The notes under the pieces were generated by a model. It saw only the letters and a program-made list of their open reading frames with translations. It made no database searches and was not told where the DNA came from. Source: Amia ocellicauda (taxonomy: Eukaryota > Chordata > Actinopteri > Amiiformes > Amiidae). Taken from it: a stretch of 64,000 nucleotides of DNA. The stretch spans positions 31,034,298 through 31,098,297 of the forward strand of contig NC_089856.1 in the NCBI RefSeq assembly GCF_036373705.1, read 5' to 3'. Numbering within the stretch: position 1 is the first letter of the stretch; each line of letters starts with the position of its first letter. The position numbers and the translations under genes were made by a program. Positions 1 through 55,970 of the stretch are shown here, piece by piece.

Positions 1-1085
1 AAATGAGATGGTCTTAGATTTTGTCTGTGTATGAAATCTGTTTATTCCTTTTTCAATCATTAATATGCTGCACATGGAGAAAAGAAAGCTTTGAAGAAAC
101 AGCCTACCTGATGCTCATCAGTTAAAACCATATAGCTGATGTTCTGTCTCAGTTTCAATTACTTCACAGAAAGGAAGGTGAAATATTTGCAGATTGCCCG
201 AGATGTTTAGAACAAATCCGAGAAAAATTGAAAACCTCATATCTCAGCCATATAGCCTTCATCATGGTATACTGACTGTTTCCATGATATTTTAGAACAA
301 TTGTTATCTGATTAAGTTCCTGAAAGATTTGTTTCCTATTCAGATTTAATGGCTGCCAGTGTTGTTGTTTTTTAAATACACCATCTTCATTTTAAGTGAA
401 AGTGTATTCAATTCTTTATAATGTGGAGACCCAATTTACTCTGAGAACTGATAACCCCTTATTGCAAATTTTTACTGAGCTCAATTAATACACTCCTATC
501 TCTGCTATTTATGCTTAAACTTGTCAATCTGGGAAATCCCTCTGTAGAGCTACTCTGCACAGCTTCTCTACAATACAATGCCTTCAGACCCCAAAAATAT
601 ACAGATTATTTTTAAGACACATTACTTTTCTCATTAATAAAGCAGTATAGACAAGTTCTATAGATTAAGGCAATACTTATGGATCTATTTATTTGTCCAG
701 ATGTAAAATAATTGCTCATATTGCCTTTTAAAAGTCTGATCCCCCAAAAAGTAATGTCCTGTGAGCAAACCGCAAATCTAAATAGACAATTGATAGTTTC
801 ACAGTTTTATATGTGTAGGAAATGTTCAAGGAGGTACTGTTACTGTCAGCATCAAAAGTGAGTTACAAAGGCAACACAAAGCCTTACAGTGCGTTCCAGT
901 GAGATTTTGAATTATTAATATGTTGTATAGTTGTTTTATGAAGTGACTTGGAGTTATTGACTGATCCTATATTGTACTTGATAAATCACTGAGTACTGTA
1001 ACACCCAATTAAAATGGTTGCCTTCAACCTGAAGATTAAACTGAAATATATTATCTCTAACCTGTCTTTTTTTTTTTTCTTGCAG
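1..1085 (+). other. rab6b: rab6b intron 1 (3' part)
   Basis: AT-rich intronic sequence ending in a strong polypyrimidine tract and TTGCAG at 1080-1085. No coding exon or recognisable repeat is seen. The first coding exon must lie left of the window. Confidence 0.7.
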
Positions 1086-39053
<37,968 letters not shown>

Positions 39054-42000
39054 TACACATTACTGGATTGGGCAGCTTCATTTACACCACATGCTTGTTG
39101 TGTTGCTTCCTATTGGTTAGCTTCCAGTTGAGTTCTCAGATTGGATATTTGGCCTTTTATTTCCATCTGATTATTGACCATTGGTTGTAACTAGTGTTAC
39201 TTAAATCTTATGTTGTAAAATAATGTACTTTACTAACAAAATTGCCAAAAAAGTCTTAAATATTTAAAAAAGAAAAAAAAAAGTAGATGAACTCCAAATA
39301 TGTGTATACAACGTTTTTGAGAAACTAGAATGGTACAATTTTTTTTGTTTTGTATTTTTGTATACTTAAGGAAAAGCACTAAAATAATGCAGACAAAGTG
39401 AGACTTCAGCTTGTACAAGATTGAGAAGAATCATAGACAATGGCTTTAACTTCTTGCTTCTGATTGTGTTGGGCACTCTAATTACTACACGGCAACAACT
39501 GTTCTTCATTGGCTATCCAAAGTCTGCATGCAAGCAGTTTTTAAAAAATAATTCTGTCTGCCATTGTATTCAAGTTAAATATTTAAAAGCTGGTCCCTAC
39601 CTGTCATTTTATGCATCATGTGGAAGCTTTTCTTGTCAGACATTCCTATATAAAAACAAAAAAAAAAATAATTTGGATAACTTCTATGAAAATGTTTTTC
39701 TTTTGGTGGTATATTTCAATGATGGCTACCTTTACAGACAGTTTTAGAAAATAATTTGCCAACTGTGTCCCTTAAAACAGCCATTGCATTGCATCATTGC
39801 TTCTTAATTCTAAGTGGTATTTCACGGATTTTCCAAACACTGCAGTAGTTGATGTGGTATTTAGTACTAACGTGTGGGATGGCCCAGTTTTCTTTTTTAG
39901 TTGCAGAATACTACCATCAAAATAGATGTGGGTAGAATCAGAAGGTAAAATATCAAGCCAAGAACAGGTTGCAGTTTTTTAATAAATTATTTTTATTTTT
40001 AATAATTCTGTTTTAGATTTAAGACTAAATTGTGTTTAGACTTGTTCTGATTGCTAAAATAGTTGTGTATGTCATATCTCTTTAGAGCCAAGTCGTTTCC
40101 AGTCTTGTTATCATGTTAACAAGTTCAAATGGAGATAGTAAACTCCTTCACTCCGAGGCATGGAGGAAAGGAATTGCATAGATGTATTGTACCCGGTTAT
40201 CAAGAGAGTAGGCCAGATAATGCAATTGCAAAAATGTATATCAAAATAAATAAATACATCACTATACTGCTTCAACTATGCGATCTGATAGAAACATAGA
40301 ACTCATCAATAATCCAAGCCAAGACTTTTTTAAGTAATCGTGCTATATCAACTATATCTCTTTAATTCAGCAGTATATATCTGGTCACTTGAAGAGGAAG
40401 AGTCACAAGGGGGAATGTAGTCAGCAACTTTTAAACATTTTATTATATTTTATTTTTTTAGGCAAATTAAGATGAAAGATGGATATAAACTGCTTTACAT
40501 TACCATGATCATTGAATGTTAAGGGTCCAAATCAGTCCTTTGGTTTGTGTCAAAGTCTCTCAGACAGTAATATCTATATTTCAGAATACAGTACTTTGAA
40601 CTGCCTCATGTCAAATGTTGTATTTAAAGCATGATTCAAAACTCTGGTCCGCCAGTGCTGTGTCAGTGGATTGTAGTGGTGGAATGAATCGGTTTTAATT
40701 CCCTTAAACAAAGAATATGCATTCCAATGAAATTAATTGTTGACAAAAGTTTACAGATACAATAATATTAATTTAGTGATCAATTTGAACATAGTGAATA
40801 GGGATATTTACCTGTTTATCCTGGTAATTAAAAAACTAGGAGACTAAAGATAGACAGAGGCTTCTGTGCCAGCTGTCAAACTATTTATGTAATAACGTTC
40901 AAACATAAAGCTTTCCCTAGGTAAACCACAAGATTATACATCATGTGTGTATGGGATATGTGGTGTGGTTATTAAAAGTTAAATTTTTGTACAGTGCCAG
41001 CAGGAGCAATAATACATAGGCAGTATCGTGGCAACCAGACTGTGTTGAGCAGACAAAAATTATAATGAAACTCAAACAGACAAGTATGTTACCCAAGAAA
41101 TGTCACAACCTTAGGTAAATCATTACTGCCCCAGAGAAACCGAGTGTAATCTATTAAAAGTACAATGTGCATGAAATGTTAAATACCATAGTTACTAGAT
41201 ACAAACAAACCTTATTTATTATACCTTTTAGGTGATATCGTTTCATGCTTGATCATGAAAAGTAAATAGCTATGAACCTACAACGAACCCCTACGCTATG
41301 TATGATCAAGTTACGTGACCTGAAATAAATTGCTTATTAACATTATTATTATTAGCCTATTATTTGTGATCTTGATATCAACTAAAGTCGACGCTGTTTA
41401 AATGACAGCTATAAGATTTTATATCCAAACTGATTATGAGAATGATGTCCTGTATATTTAACAGTTGAAAAAGGCACAGCTGAACATCCAGTTCTCCCCT
41501 GTGCACCTCTTTTGTGAAGGTAAATGAAATCCATTCAGTCAAAGATTATGTTTCAGGGTTTGTTTTAGGAGTTGTAAGCCTAGTAGTTAAGACAAAGATG
41601 ATGAATTGATGTTGGGAGGATTCCCGAAATGAGAAAATATAGGTTGGTGTTCAGAGCTCCAAATCAATTTACAGCTGTGAGACTAAAATAGTGTTGAGTA
41701 TATCTACACTGTCCAGACCACAGCACTTTTCTGTTTGTAGCCTGTATTACTGACATGTAAGTTTAGCCCAATTTATTTAATTGTATTGGTCATTGTAAAA
41801 CAGGGTTTACTTGTTTTCTAAATTATTGCTCATATCACTGTCTTGTAGGTGTGTATTTGGTTTTCCGTTCTTATTGCACTTGTTAAAAGTGCCACCACCT
41901 AGTGCATTAGAAACTGTTGTGGTACTGTGGAAGATAAAATATGTCCTACAGTTGTTAATTTTCCGGTCTATGGCTGTAATTCTTGGGGAAAAAATGAATG

Positions 42001-42060
42001 ACACTAGGAATTCTTATTTTCTCCAGATTGACAGTGTTCTTCGATTTTTTTAAATAAAGA
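39054..42060 (+). other. rab6b: Probable rab6b 3'UTR and flank
   Basis: AT-rich, without coding potential. Candidate poly(A) signals are AATAAA at about 39980, 40247 and a well-placed AAATAAAG near 42051. RAB6B has a multi-kilobase 3'UTR in mammals, so a UTR reaching about 42.07 kb is plausible, but only transcripts can fix the end. Confidence 0.4.
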
Positions 42061-44784
42061 AATTATATATATGTTTTATTTAATTCAGACAATTCCATTA
42101 GATTTGTCCTTTAATGCACTTTATCAGTTATACTGATTTATGATTAATGTAGAAAATTAATTGTATTTCCCATTGAAAGTCCAAATTTAATCCTAGAGGG
42201 TTTTTTGGCTTAAAATGAAATTTTTGTCTCTTGGCAAGAGCCCTTTCCCATTTCTCAAAAAGAAGCAGTTTAAAATGTGTGCTCATTTATTATCTACAAA
42301 TCATGTATATCCCATAACCAGAATATGGCAACAGAGTACACTGGTAAACATATTTGAGTTTTTTTTTGTTTTTTTCATTATTATTATTTTCAATGTATTT
42401 ATTTGTATTTAGAAAAAAAACTGTATGAAACTCAAATTAAGAAATGTAATGGGCTGTCCATTGAAATTAAATCTATAGATTATCGAAATGCCAATTTGGT
42501 TTTAAGGGCTTGGTCAACATTACATTAAAAACAGTACATAATGTTGTTCTCTGCAAACTCCTTTTTGCTTCTTCTCTTGACCCGAATATTATAGCAATGA
42601 ATTCAAAATGAGTTCAAAAACAAATGGAAACTGTTTGCTTTTTTATATATGAATTACTATTTGTTAACTTGTTTAAATATAAACCCAACTAAACACTAAA
42701 CTATAATTTGCCAGAAGATTTGGATCTATGCTATCTACTCCCACTAGTTGCTAACTCATACTGATAGCATTCCCGCACCTTAATAATATAGGCATTAAGT
42801 GATAACTATTGAGAATTCTGTCTGTATTGATTTAAAATTCCCATAACAATTTTTTTTTTTTTTCGGTTAGTTGTAAAAGGAAGAGCCTTATAAATCCACA
42901 TACTTAAGTTAGAGCTTAGTAAAATCTCTGTAATGTTGGCCATTGAGAAATTAGGACACTTGTTTCTTAAAAGAATGCAATGCAAATATATAAATCCTTG
43001 TTTAAGATTCTCTTATTGGAGTCTAATAAATGTTTAATGAAATATGTATCAATATTCCATTTAAATTAAACACTACTGCAGGCATTTTCAAAAAATGAAT
43101 TCAACATACATATCTGTATATTACCATATATCAAACTTTATCAGGAGGCAGGCATAATCAATGCTTAATTCCCCCTCTGTAGACAATATTGTCCTTTTTA
43201 CTTGTTTACCAGTGTCTTCTACAAAAAAATAAATTTGTTTAACAAAAGTATTACTTTGAAGGCACCCCAATAAGAAAGGTGTGGGTTGCCTTTTTGCTTT
43301 AGAGAATGTCTTACTGGAAATAGTTGTCGAATTTTATTCAGTTAATTTACATATAAAAATATGTATATGAATAACAATTAATATTAACTCGGAATAAAAA
43401 TCCTAACCTTTCACTACATCCAAGACAAAACATCTAATCGGGAACCTGTAAAAAAAAAAAAAAAAAAAATCACGTCACGTCTTCATGTATTATGGAAAGT
43501 TGGTATACAGTCCTTCAGTGTAATTTTACAGTATATAATTTCTGCATGTTTCTACTGATATTTCGTCTTGTTAAGGAAATGATGGCTTGCTGTTTCTGCT
43601 GTACAGTGAAGCCCCCGAGTGTAGCCTCAACACAACAGTGTTTTGATCGAAAAAGAAAATGGAAAAAAGAAAATCACATATAAATGTTTCCGTTTCTTGG
43701 TTTATAATGATTAAAAGGCTATTGTTTTTAGTGCTTCAGTTGCCTTTAACATAGCTGTTGGTCATGCTGTTGCGCTGATCAAATGTTTTTTAAAAAGCAT
43801 ATATATTTTTGATCTTATAATGACCGTTTGCCTTTACTTTTGTTGCTGCCTAAGAAGACTACAGGATCAGAGTTAGCCCTGACAGCAAAGGAGAAGTAGA
43901 GTAGTCAGGCTTTCCCGGCAAGCCAATTCGGAGGCCTTGTAAAGTATCGCTTAACATTTCCACATTGGTAGTCAGGAAAGCTTAAGTAGCCCTCCACGTT
44001 AAGATCTGTGTGATCACCATTTTTTTTTTATTTTATTATTGTTTTGTTTAGTTTGTTTGTTTACTTGGTATTTAATTACACTGGTGCCTTCTTAGACCAC
44101 ACAAAGGCATGATGGGCAGTCTGTGCACCAAGTGAGCTGACCTGCTAATGTGTATAGGGGTTGGGGGGGTGGGGGGTATTTATTTATTGAACTGATTGAC
44201 TGATTGATTAACGTATGTACTTGACTACATTTGTTAACTGTTACTTGAGTGTATCAGACTTAATGAGCTGGTGTAGTGGCAAGGCTTTAGAATAGTACCC
44301 ACTTGTTTGTCAACAGTACTCTATAAGAGCTAGTCGACATTGATATCACTGTATATTTCACTAGGTTAGGGACAAGGGGACCTCAGTACTGGACACTCCT
44401 GCTGTGGGTGAGGTCATTTCAGATGTAAATGTTACAGCTCTGTGGAGCAGACCTGACAGATTCAGAGCTGGCTCTTCATTCACAATGTATAGAGATTTAG
44501 CATGTCTGTCTAAAAGACCAATAAAAAATGTCTTATTACCAAATGCTACAAGGTTGTTGGATTGTTTTTCTTCGATTTCTCTCGTGATCAATCAATATAC
44601 AGCTCTTTCACATTATAAGACGATACACTGCATTGTATTGTATTGTATTGTGTTCACTAATGCAATGGTTCACCATTTCATTTTTCTTTATTTATCCCAG
44701 TGCTACCAAATATGAACTGTTATTTTGTCGAAAAAGTTGAAAGCTTTAAATATGATCAAATTTTTGACACACTACGAACAGAAT
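42061..44784 (+). other. Intergenic between rab6b and aire, left part
   Basis: AT-rich with T and A runs (42850-42863, 43449-43469). No gene, RNA gene or named transposon seen. Confidence 0.5.
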
Positions 44785-45572
44785 ATGCATGAATTGATCT
44801 CTCTGCAGCCTTTGAGACTATCCTCCATCCTCCTCTCCTCCCTTGATGACCTTGAAATCTCTAACTGCTCTTGCCTGGTTCTCCTCTTACCTCAAAGACT
44901 GCACCTATCAAGTGACATGGTATAGATCTTTGTCTACACTTTCTCCTCACAGGTGTGCCCCAAGGCTCTGTCCTGGTTCCCCTCCTGTTCTCTCTCTACA
45001 CAAGCTCTCTGGGCCCTCCTGTTGCATCTCCTACCATTTCTATGCAGATAATATCTAGATGTTCCTGTCTTATCCCTCTTTGGACCCCCACATCCCCTCT
45101 CGCCCCCAAAATAATGGAACGACCTTCCTACTGAGGTCAAGACAGCAAGAGTGCCTTTCCAATTGCTCAATTACTCAAGACATGACTGTACTTGTAATAT
45201 AGCAGCTTATTCTCCTGAACTGTTCAGCACTCTTGTAAATTTGCACTTTTTTCCTTATGCTCCTGCTTTGTTATGCATTGTTAGATCTCCTGTTGTTAAC
45301 TGTGCACTTACCTAGGACTTTCACTGCATCATGTCTTTGAAACATGTTACCTCTTTGAAATAGGATGTATGCATTGTATTTTATATTAATTGTCCTTCTG
45401 CACTCATGTAATTCTTAAATTGTACTTTGTACTGATTTTACTACTGCACTTTTGTAATGCCAAAATGTAATTTTGTATTGATTTGTATTTCTACACTTTT
45501 GTAATGCTGTTTAAACTGTAAGACACTCTGAATAAGGGCATCTCCCAAGAGATAAATACAAATAATAATTAC
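44785..45572 (+). mobile_element. L2-like LINE fragment
   Basis: Degenerate reverse transcriptase in broken frames: a DLEIS...WFSSYLKD-like segment near 44850, GVPQGSVL-type sequence near 44955, SYHFYAD.. near 45030, and WNDLPTEVKTARVPFQLL near 45115. The 3' end carries the AGACACTCTGAATAAGGGCA tail followed by AAT units (45525-45572), as in fish L2 elements. It lies about 1.2 kb upstream of aire. Confidence 0.75.
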
Positions 45573-46736
45573 ATCAGCCACAGTTAAACCAGTTAAAACA
45601 AAAAATACGTTTTATCTTAAACAGCTCAAAGTCCATTGTTATATTGCATGTAAGTAAGCCTCCCATAAGGTTATAAAACTGGAAAGAACCTGTCATTTGT
45701 AATTGTTGGTATGCCTTCCTCTCAGACAACATTGAAATCATTGTTTGTTTTATTACTATATCAGTAAGAATTTGTACTTCCCCTGCCAATAAGGTCCATG
45801 GTGGATCAAGTGACAAGTTCCCATGGGGTCAGAGCTTTGCAAGATGAAACCAGAGAGAAAACAAAGAGAGGACCCATTCCCCAGAACTGGTGGAGCAAAG
45901 TGTAGAACGAAACATTGGTTGAATTGTGGACTTTCCAAAGACTCAACAATAATCTGCCTTGATGCTCTTTCAGGTCTCTCTCTCTCATGTGACCCCTTGA
46001 GCAGTGCTTTCAAAATGATGGAGGTAAGCAGAATGTGAAGTATGAGGAAGTAGAAAAATAATATAAAATAAGAATGAAAGTTTCAAAGGCCAAAAACCAT
46101 CATCATCAAAAACCAAGAAGAGTATAGTTCTTATTATCTGCAATACAAGTAATGTAACCCAGTGATATTCACTAACAATTTTTAGCCTCCTAGTATGGAA
46201 CCATTGTACACCTTTCAAAGTTAAAAACAGGTAAGCCAAACTGTCATTGAAATATGTCTTCATTTTTAGAAATGTATGTATTTTTATATATCTTTACCTG
46301 AAACTTGAATTCAATTAAATATAATAACATGTATATAATGTACCTTTAGATATGATATTTATCATAATTACAAATAAAAAGTTATTTTGAAATAAACTTA
46401 AGTGAATGAATGAATGATATTCTTAAATTAACAAAATCATTTTAAAGATTCAAATAGTTATTTTGAGATATCTTTAAAAGAATTGAATATTTTCAAAACA
46501 CTTTTAAATACCCATTTAAATATGTTTGCAAATATATAAAAAAAGCTATGTCTCCTTTTTATTAATACATATATTTAGATAATTGTATTATCATAAAGAA
46601 AAGTGTGTGACTGGACAAGGAAGATCATCAGCTCTTGGTGTGGTTAATAACAGGATGTTTCACCTCAGTGATTCAGAATGCACTGATTAGTTTGAACAGA
46701 TGTTGTAATTTCTGGCTACTCCTATAGCTCCAGATG
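45573..46736 (+). other. Upstream region of aire
   Basis: Intergenic, very AT-rich at 46260-46580. No CpG island precedes aire. Confidence 0.5.
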
Positions 46737-46738
46737 CA

Positions 46739-46746
46739 CATAAAAG
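46739..46746 (+). promoter_or_regulatory. aire: Candidate TATA-like box of aire
   Basis: CATAAAAG about 55 bp before the donor of a putative non-coding first exon. Spacing predicts a start site near 46770. This is inferred from position. Confidence 0.35.
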
Positions 46747-46764
46747 CAAATTTGGGCTGGAGAC

Positions 46765-46800
46765 TGGCTGTTTAATATTCTGCTTTAACAAACACTTAAG
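46765..46800 (+). other. aire: Putative non-coding first exon of aire
   Basis: Ends ACTTAAG|GTAAGT, a consensus donor at 46801, with no in-frame ATG. The next acceptor, TGTCCAG at 47165-47171, opens the exon with the aire start codon, giving a 371-bp 5'UTR intron. The 5' end is an estimate. Confidence 0.45.
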
Positions 46801-47174
46801 GTAAGTTTATTTTGGTTTTGTTTTACAAATCATATCATTAAACGTGGGGTTATTAGTAGTAATAGTAGTAGTAGTATACAAGTGAATGGAAATCTCTTTT
46901 CTGCCCTGTGATATCACATGTTCATTCTAATACATTCTAATACTAATTTGACATGACAAATACGTTGTGTCTTCTGCATTTCCCTCCTCAGTGATAACAT
47001 AAACCACATTATATCTTTAGGAGGTGTCTTAAGAATTCCATTATTTGATTTTTGTCTTAGCTTCTTTTCCCCTTTTTATTTTGTCTTTTGGCATCCATGC
47101 ATCCATTTAAATGTTGTGGAGGATAAACTTGCTGTGGAGTGTCAGTCCCCCTAGTGTGTGTCTCTGTCCAGGTG

Positions 47175-52671
<5,497 letters not shown>

Positions 52672-52965
52672 CCAGACCGAATTGAGTGACTCTGCTGTAG
52701 ATCAGCCGCAAACGCAAAGAAAATGGAGAGCAGCCATTTTTGGACTTTCTGTCTTGAGTGTATTCCTGGTATAGTTACAGTATAAGAATGATTATATTTG
52801 CCTTGATTTCAAACTCATCCTGATTTCAAATATATTCATATTGAAATAATGAAGGGGCCTACTCAAGATCAGGATCCACTTGTCTATCTAATGCATGATA
52901 AAGTTCACACTCAGGAAACTGTTGGAGTGGAAAAGTAATAAAAATAAAGTTGAAGTTAAGCATTC
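52672..52965 (+). terminator. aire: aire 3'UTR and poly(A) signals
   Basis: Two overlapping AATAAA signals at about 52937-52948 lie 265-275 nt after the stop. Cleavage is expected near 52960-52970. Confidence 0.6.
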
Positions 52966-54450
52966 AAGAGCAGGTGGGATTTTTTCTGCTGCGGTTTTGT
53001 TTTTCAGATGTATCTGAATAGCTGCTGCTGCAGTTAGATTTCCATCCTTGAAGGACAGGATGTGAGTCCAGTTTTGTGTGTGTTTGTGTGTGTGTGTGCA
53101 TTGAGCTCTATCACAGGATGGCCTCAGTGAACATGATTTTAACTAACCACAGCAGTGGGTACAATTTTTGAAACAGGAGGAGAATGGGAAACGTAACCTC
53201 CACATTGTGTGTGGTCCCCCCAGCAAGCCAGAATAGTCAGTTCAGTAATCCAGTAAGGATGGATCTCATTATAATGTGCTCAGTATTTATATGTAGAAAT
53301 AAAAAGGGGAACAATTTAATTTGGAACTAAGCTTCCTAGTTGACAGCTTTCAACAAAGAAAGAACCGCTTGAAAAATATGTTACACAAAAATTCAAATAC
53401 AATTTTATTTTATTTCCAAAAACAAAAGTATAAAAAACACAATAACAACAATAGAATTAGTTTCAGATGTATGAGCCTCCTAGGCAAATGCATACAGAAA
53501 CCATCTGGTGTGAATATGTTAGTTAGGTGAAGAGTCTGTCAGAACAGCTGAACCAAATCAAATCCCACCAGCTGTATGGGATTAAGTTGAGAGAACCCAA
53601 TGGAATAAATATAATACATGCAACCCGTATACAATATCATTTGTTCCACTAGTCCCTCAGTTCCTGTATGGAACCGTTCCAACTCAGTAACAATGTATTC
53701 CATTTTAGGCATCCTTTTCATAAAGGAGTTGTAAATTTAGGTGGGAAAACACTTTTTTATGTTTGTAGGGGGACTCACTCTGCAAACAATCTTCCCTTCC
53801 AAAAGAGAAGAGAAATTATACTTCATGTTTTTCTTTGTTTTGGTTGTATTCATGTATTGTCTGATAAAAGGAACTTATTTTGGCATGATTCTTATGCTTA
53901 ATTTATATGGATGATTAGGATGAGGGGACATAATGCAGCTGGAAACATGTTGGGTTCAAGCATTATAAAAAACAAAAAAACTACAACCAGTCAATGTCAA
54001 TGCAAAGTCTTCTGTTTTCAAATTGTGTTTGAACATGAAAGTTAAATCAGATACATTTTTCTTTTCACAGTGCCATGACTAAAACACTTGTTTTATGGTG
54101 AGATATGGGTATAAAATAATTGCAGTTATAAGTCTAAAAGTCTATAAGTCTACTTGAATAATTTCCATATTTAATTAAATTGTTACATTACTTTGGATTA
54201 TTTCTCATTTGGTTTTAAATTTCCCCCCTTCTAATTTGACTCCATATAGAAAATGCATAAATCTGGCACATGATGAGTACTTTAGACTTCATTGAAGGTA
54301 GTCAAACTAAAAAATGTAATCTGTTGTTGTTTTTGTTTTGTTTGTGTGTGTGTGTGGGGGGGGGGGGGGTAATTACATTAGCTAAAGCATTATCTCGTGT
54401 GGTGTAATACTGCCATTCTTTCATTTGCTTTTCCTTCTGTAAAAATCTTC
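52966..54450. other. Intergenic between convergent aire and RING gene
   Basis: Contains a short TG repeat at 53077-53098 and a TG/poly(G) tract at 54344-54369. No gene seen. Part is likely 3'UTR of the minus-strand RING gene. Confidence 0.5.
54344..54369. repeat. (TG)n followed by a G run
   Basis: About 6 TG units then about 14 consecutive G, a prime spot for assembly or sequencing error and a potential G-quadruplex-forming tract. Confidence 0.85.
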
Positions 54451-54496
54451 TTAAAAAACTTCTGCAAATGGCATCCGTCGCCAGGACTTAATCTCA
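54451..54496 (-). CDS. RING gene last exon
   Basis: Acceptor TCTTTTTGCAG, then IEIKSWRRMPFAEVF and TAA at 54453-54451. Short, so the assignment depends on splice-site quality. Confidence 0.65.
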
Positions 54497-55944
54497 CTGC
54501 AAAAAGAGAAATCAAAGGATTAATTTTGAGAGGTACGCACATGAAACAATAAACATTCTGGTATCTCTGATAATCAGTTCCCATATCTGACCTAAGTGGA
54601 TGTTGCATTTGAATTAACAATGGTGTTGTTCATTTTCCTTAAACACAAAGTGAGCATTTGTGTTCATTCCATCTGTTTATAATGCACATACTATGAAGAA
54701 ATTATGTATGTTTAAAGGGTCAGTACACTCTGTTTTCTACTAATGAAAGGTAATGGTGAGATTGCACCAAAGTTTTGTATGTGTGTCATGGGGTGGTAGT
54801 ATGCTGTATTTCAGGAGTGTTTTCCCATGTGCTATAACTCATAAACCATAGGCTAAACTCATTGTGCAATATTATGTGCTGCTTTTGTCATGTGGGCAAG
54901 TTGCAACTGGTAATTAAACAACCAGTTTAATCTGTCACAGTTTGACTGGAAATTAAACAGGTATCTGGAGCTGAAATTCTGGAAAGTCTACTTCATGAAC
55001 AATAAATATATCTTATATCTGCCATTTGTTTGATTTGTTTGCGGTAATTAATCTCCAATTCAGTTGCACACTTAAAGAAAGGTGTTGTTAAACTTCAGGC
55101 ATTGATTTGGTAACACAGATTTTTTTATGTTGCGAAAACAACATAATTACTCACATATTGCACTTTGGCACTGTTCTCTCGCTCTGCTTGAAGAAATTGA
55201 GTTTCTTAAAAAAGGTGGGGATCTTCAGCTTTTTGAGTTTCGGTCTGGAGTGTCTAGGTGCAGGTCTGTAGAGAAAGACAAGTGATATGTGAACAAGGGC
55301 TGGTTAATATCTTGTTACTTGTTACATTCAAGTTTAAAGGGATGCTGTAGCTCAGCAAGATTGCAGTTAATCACCAAGAACTTATATTTTACAAGGAGTT
55401 CCCCCCATAAACCTAGATCAAAATAATATTGGAAAAAATATATAAACATTAAAGCCTGAAGGCCTTGACTTGAAGCACTAAGAATAAAGGTTGGGGCATT
55501 ACACGGACTAGTTCCAATTGAAGCAATTTGTTTATTAATGCTGATATATATGCAGAGAGAAAGCACACTTTATGACACTAATGGTCATTTACATTCATAG
55601 TAAAATGACAGTTACCGTTCAGGCTGTGTTGCTGACTGACTCATTCTGTCTTCCTCATCCTCGTCCTCCTCCTCTTCTTCCTCCTCTCGCTCACTCTCAG
55701 GAATCTGGTCCCAGATCTTGGTGTCCACCCACAGTGCCTGCTGCAACTCCAGCCCTCTGTCCACACAGGTCATCTGGCGGCACAGCGGACAGCGGACAGT
55801 CAGCAGCCTGCTCTTCATTTCGGCTATAGAGTTCAGGCAGTTGGCGCAGAAGGTGTGCTGGCAGTGCAGGACCCGTGGCACTCGCTCCATGCGGGAATAG
55901 GGGAGGTAGCAGACCCCGCACTCTATTTCTTCACACAGGACCAT
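54451..55944 (-). CDS. Unidentified C3HC4 RING-finger protein (3 coding exons)
   Basis: Exons on the minus strand: 55944-55616, 55265-55155, 54496-54451, with phase-2 GT-AG junctions, giving 161 residues. RING at residues 9-55: C9, C12, C28, H30, C33, C36, C52, C55, a complete C3HC4 zinc set, so E3 ubiquitin-ligase activity is likely. Then WVDTKIWDQIPE, an acidic run of about 14 Glu/Asp (residues 90-105), and a basic tail (PRHSRPKLKKLKIP, FFKKLNFFKQ) ending IEIKSWRRMPFAEVF. No membrane segment or signal peptide is seen. The RING resembles the small RNF182/RNF183/RNF208-type fingers, but I cannot assign an orthologue. It converges on aire with about 1.5 kb between coding ends. Confidence 0.85.
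55155..55265 (-). CDS. RING gene exon 2 (basic segment)
   Basis: Acceptor CTCTACAG, donor AT|GTGAGT, 111 nt encoding PAPRHSRPKLKKLKIPTFF and KKLNFFKQSERTVPKCN. The frame is open across the exon and reaches a stop immediately if the donor is not used. Confidence 0.75.
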
Positions 55945-55970
55945 CGCTCACCAGGGGCAGAGGTAGGATG
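55616..55970 (-). CDS. RING gene exon with start codon and RING domain
   Basis: Acceptor TTACAG before 55970 leaves a 26-nt 5'UTR before the ATG at 55944, so a non-coding exon should exist upstream. Encodes MVLCEEIECGVCYLPYSR through the acidic run to TQPE; donor CG|GTAACT. Confidence 0.88.

Noticed and set aside
42044..42066. AAATAAAG taken as the definite rab6b poly(A) site
   Set aside because: Several AATAAA signals occur in 39.9-43.3 kb and sequence alone cannot choose, so it is kept only as a candidate.
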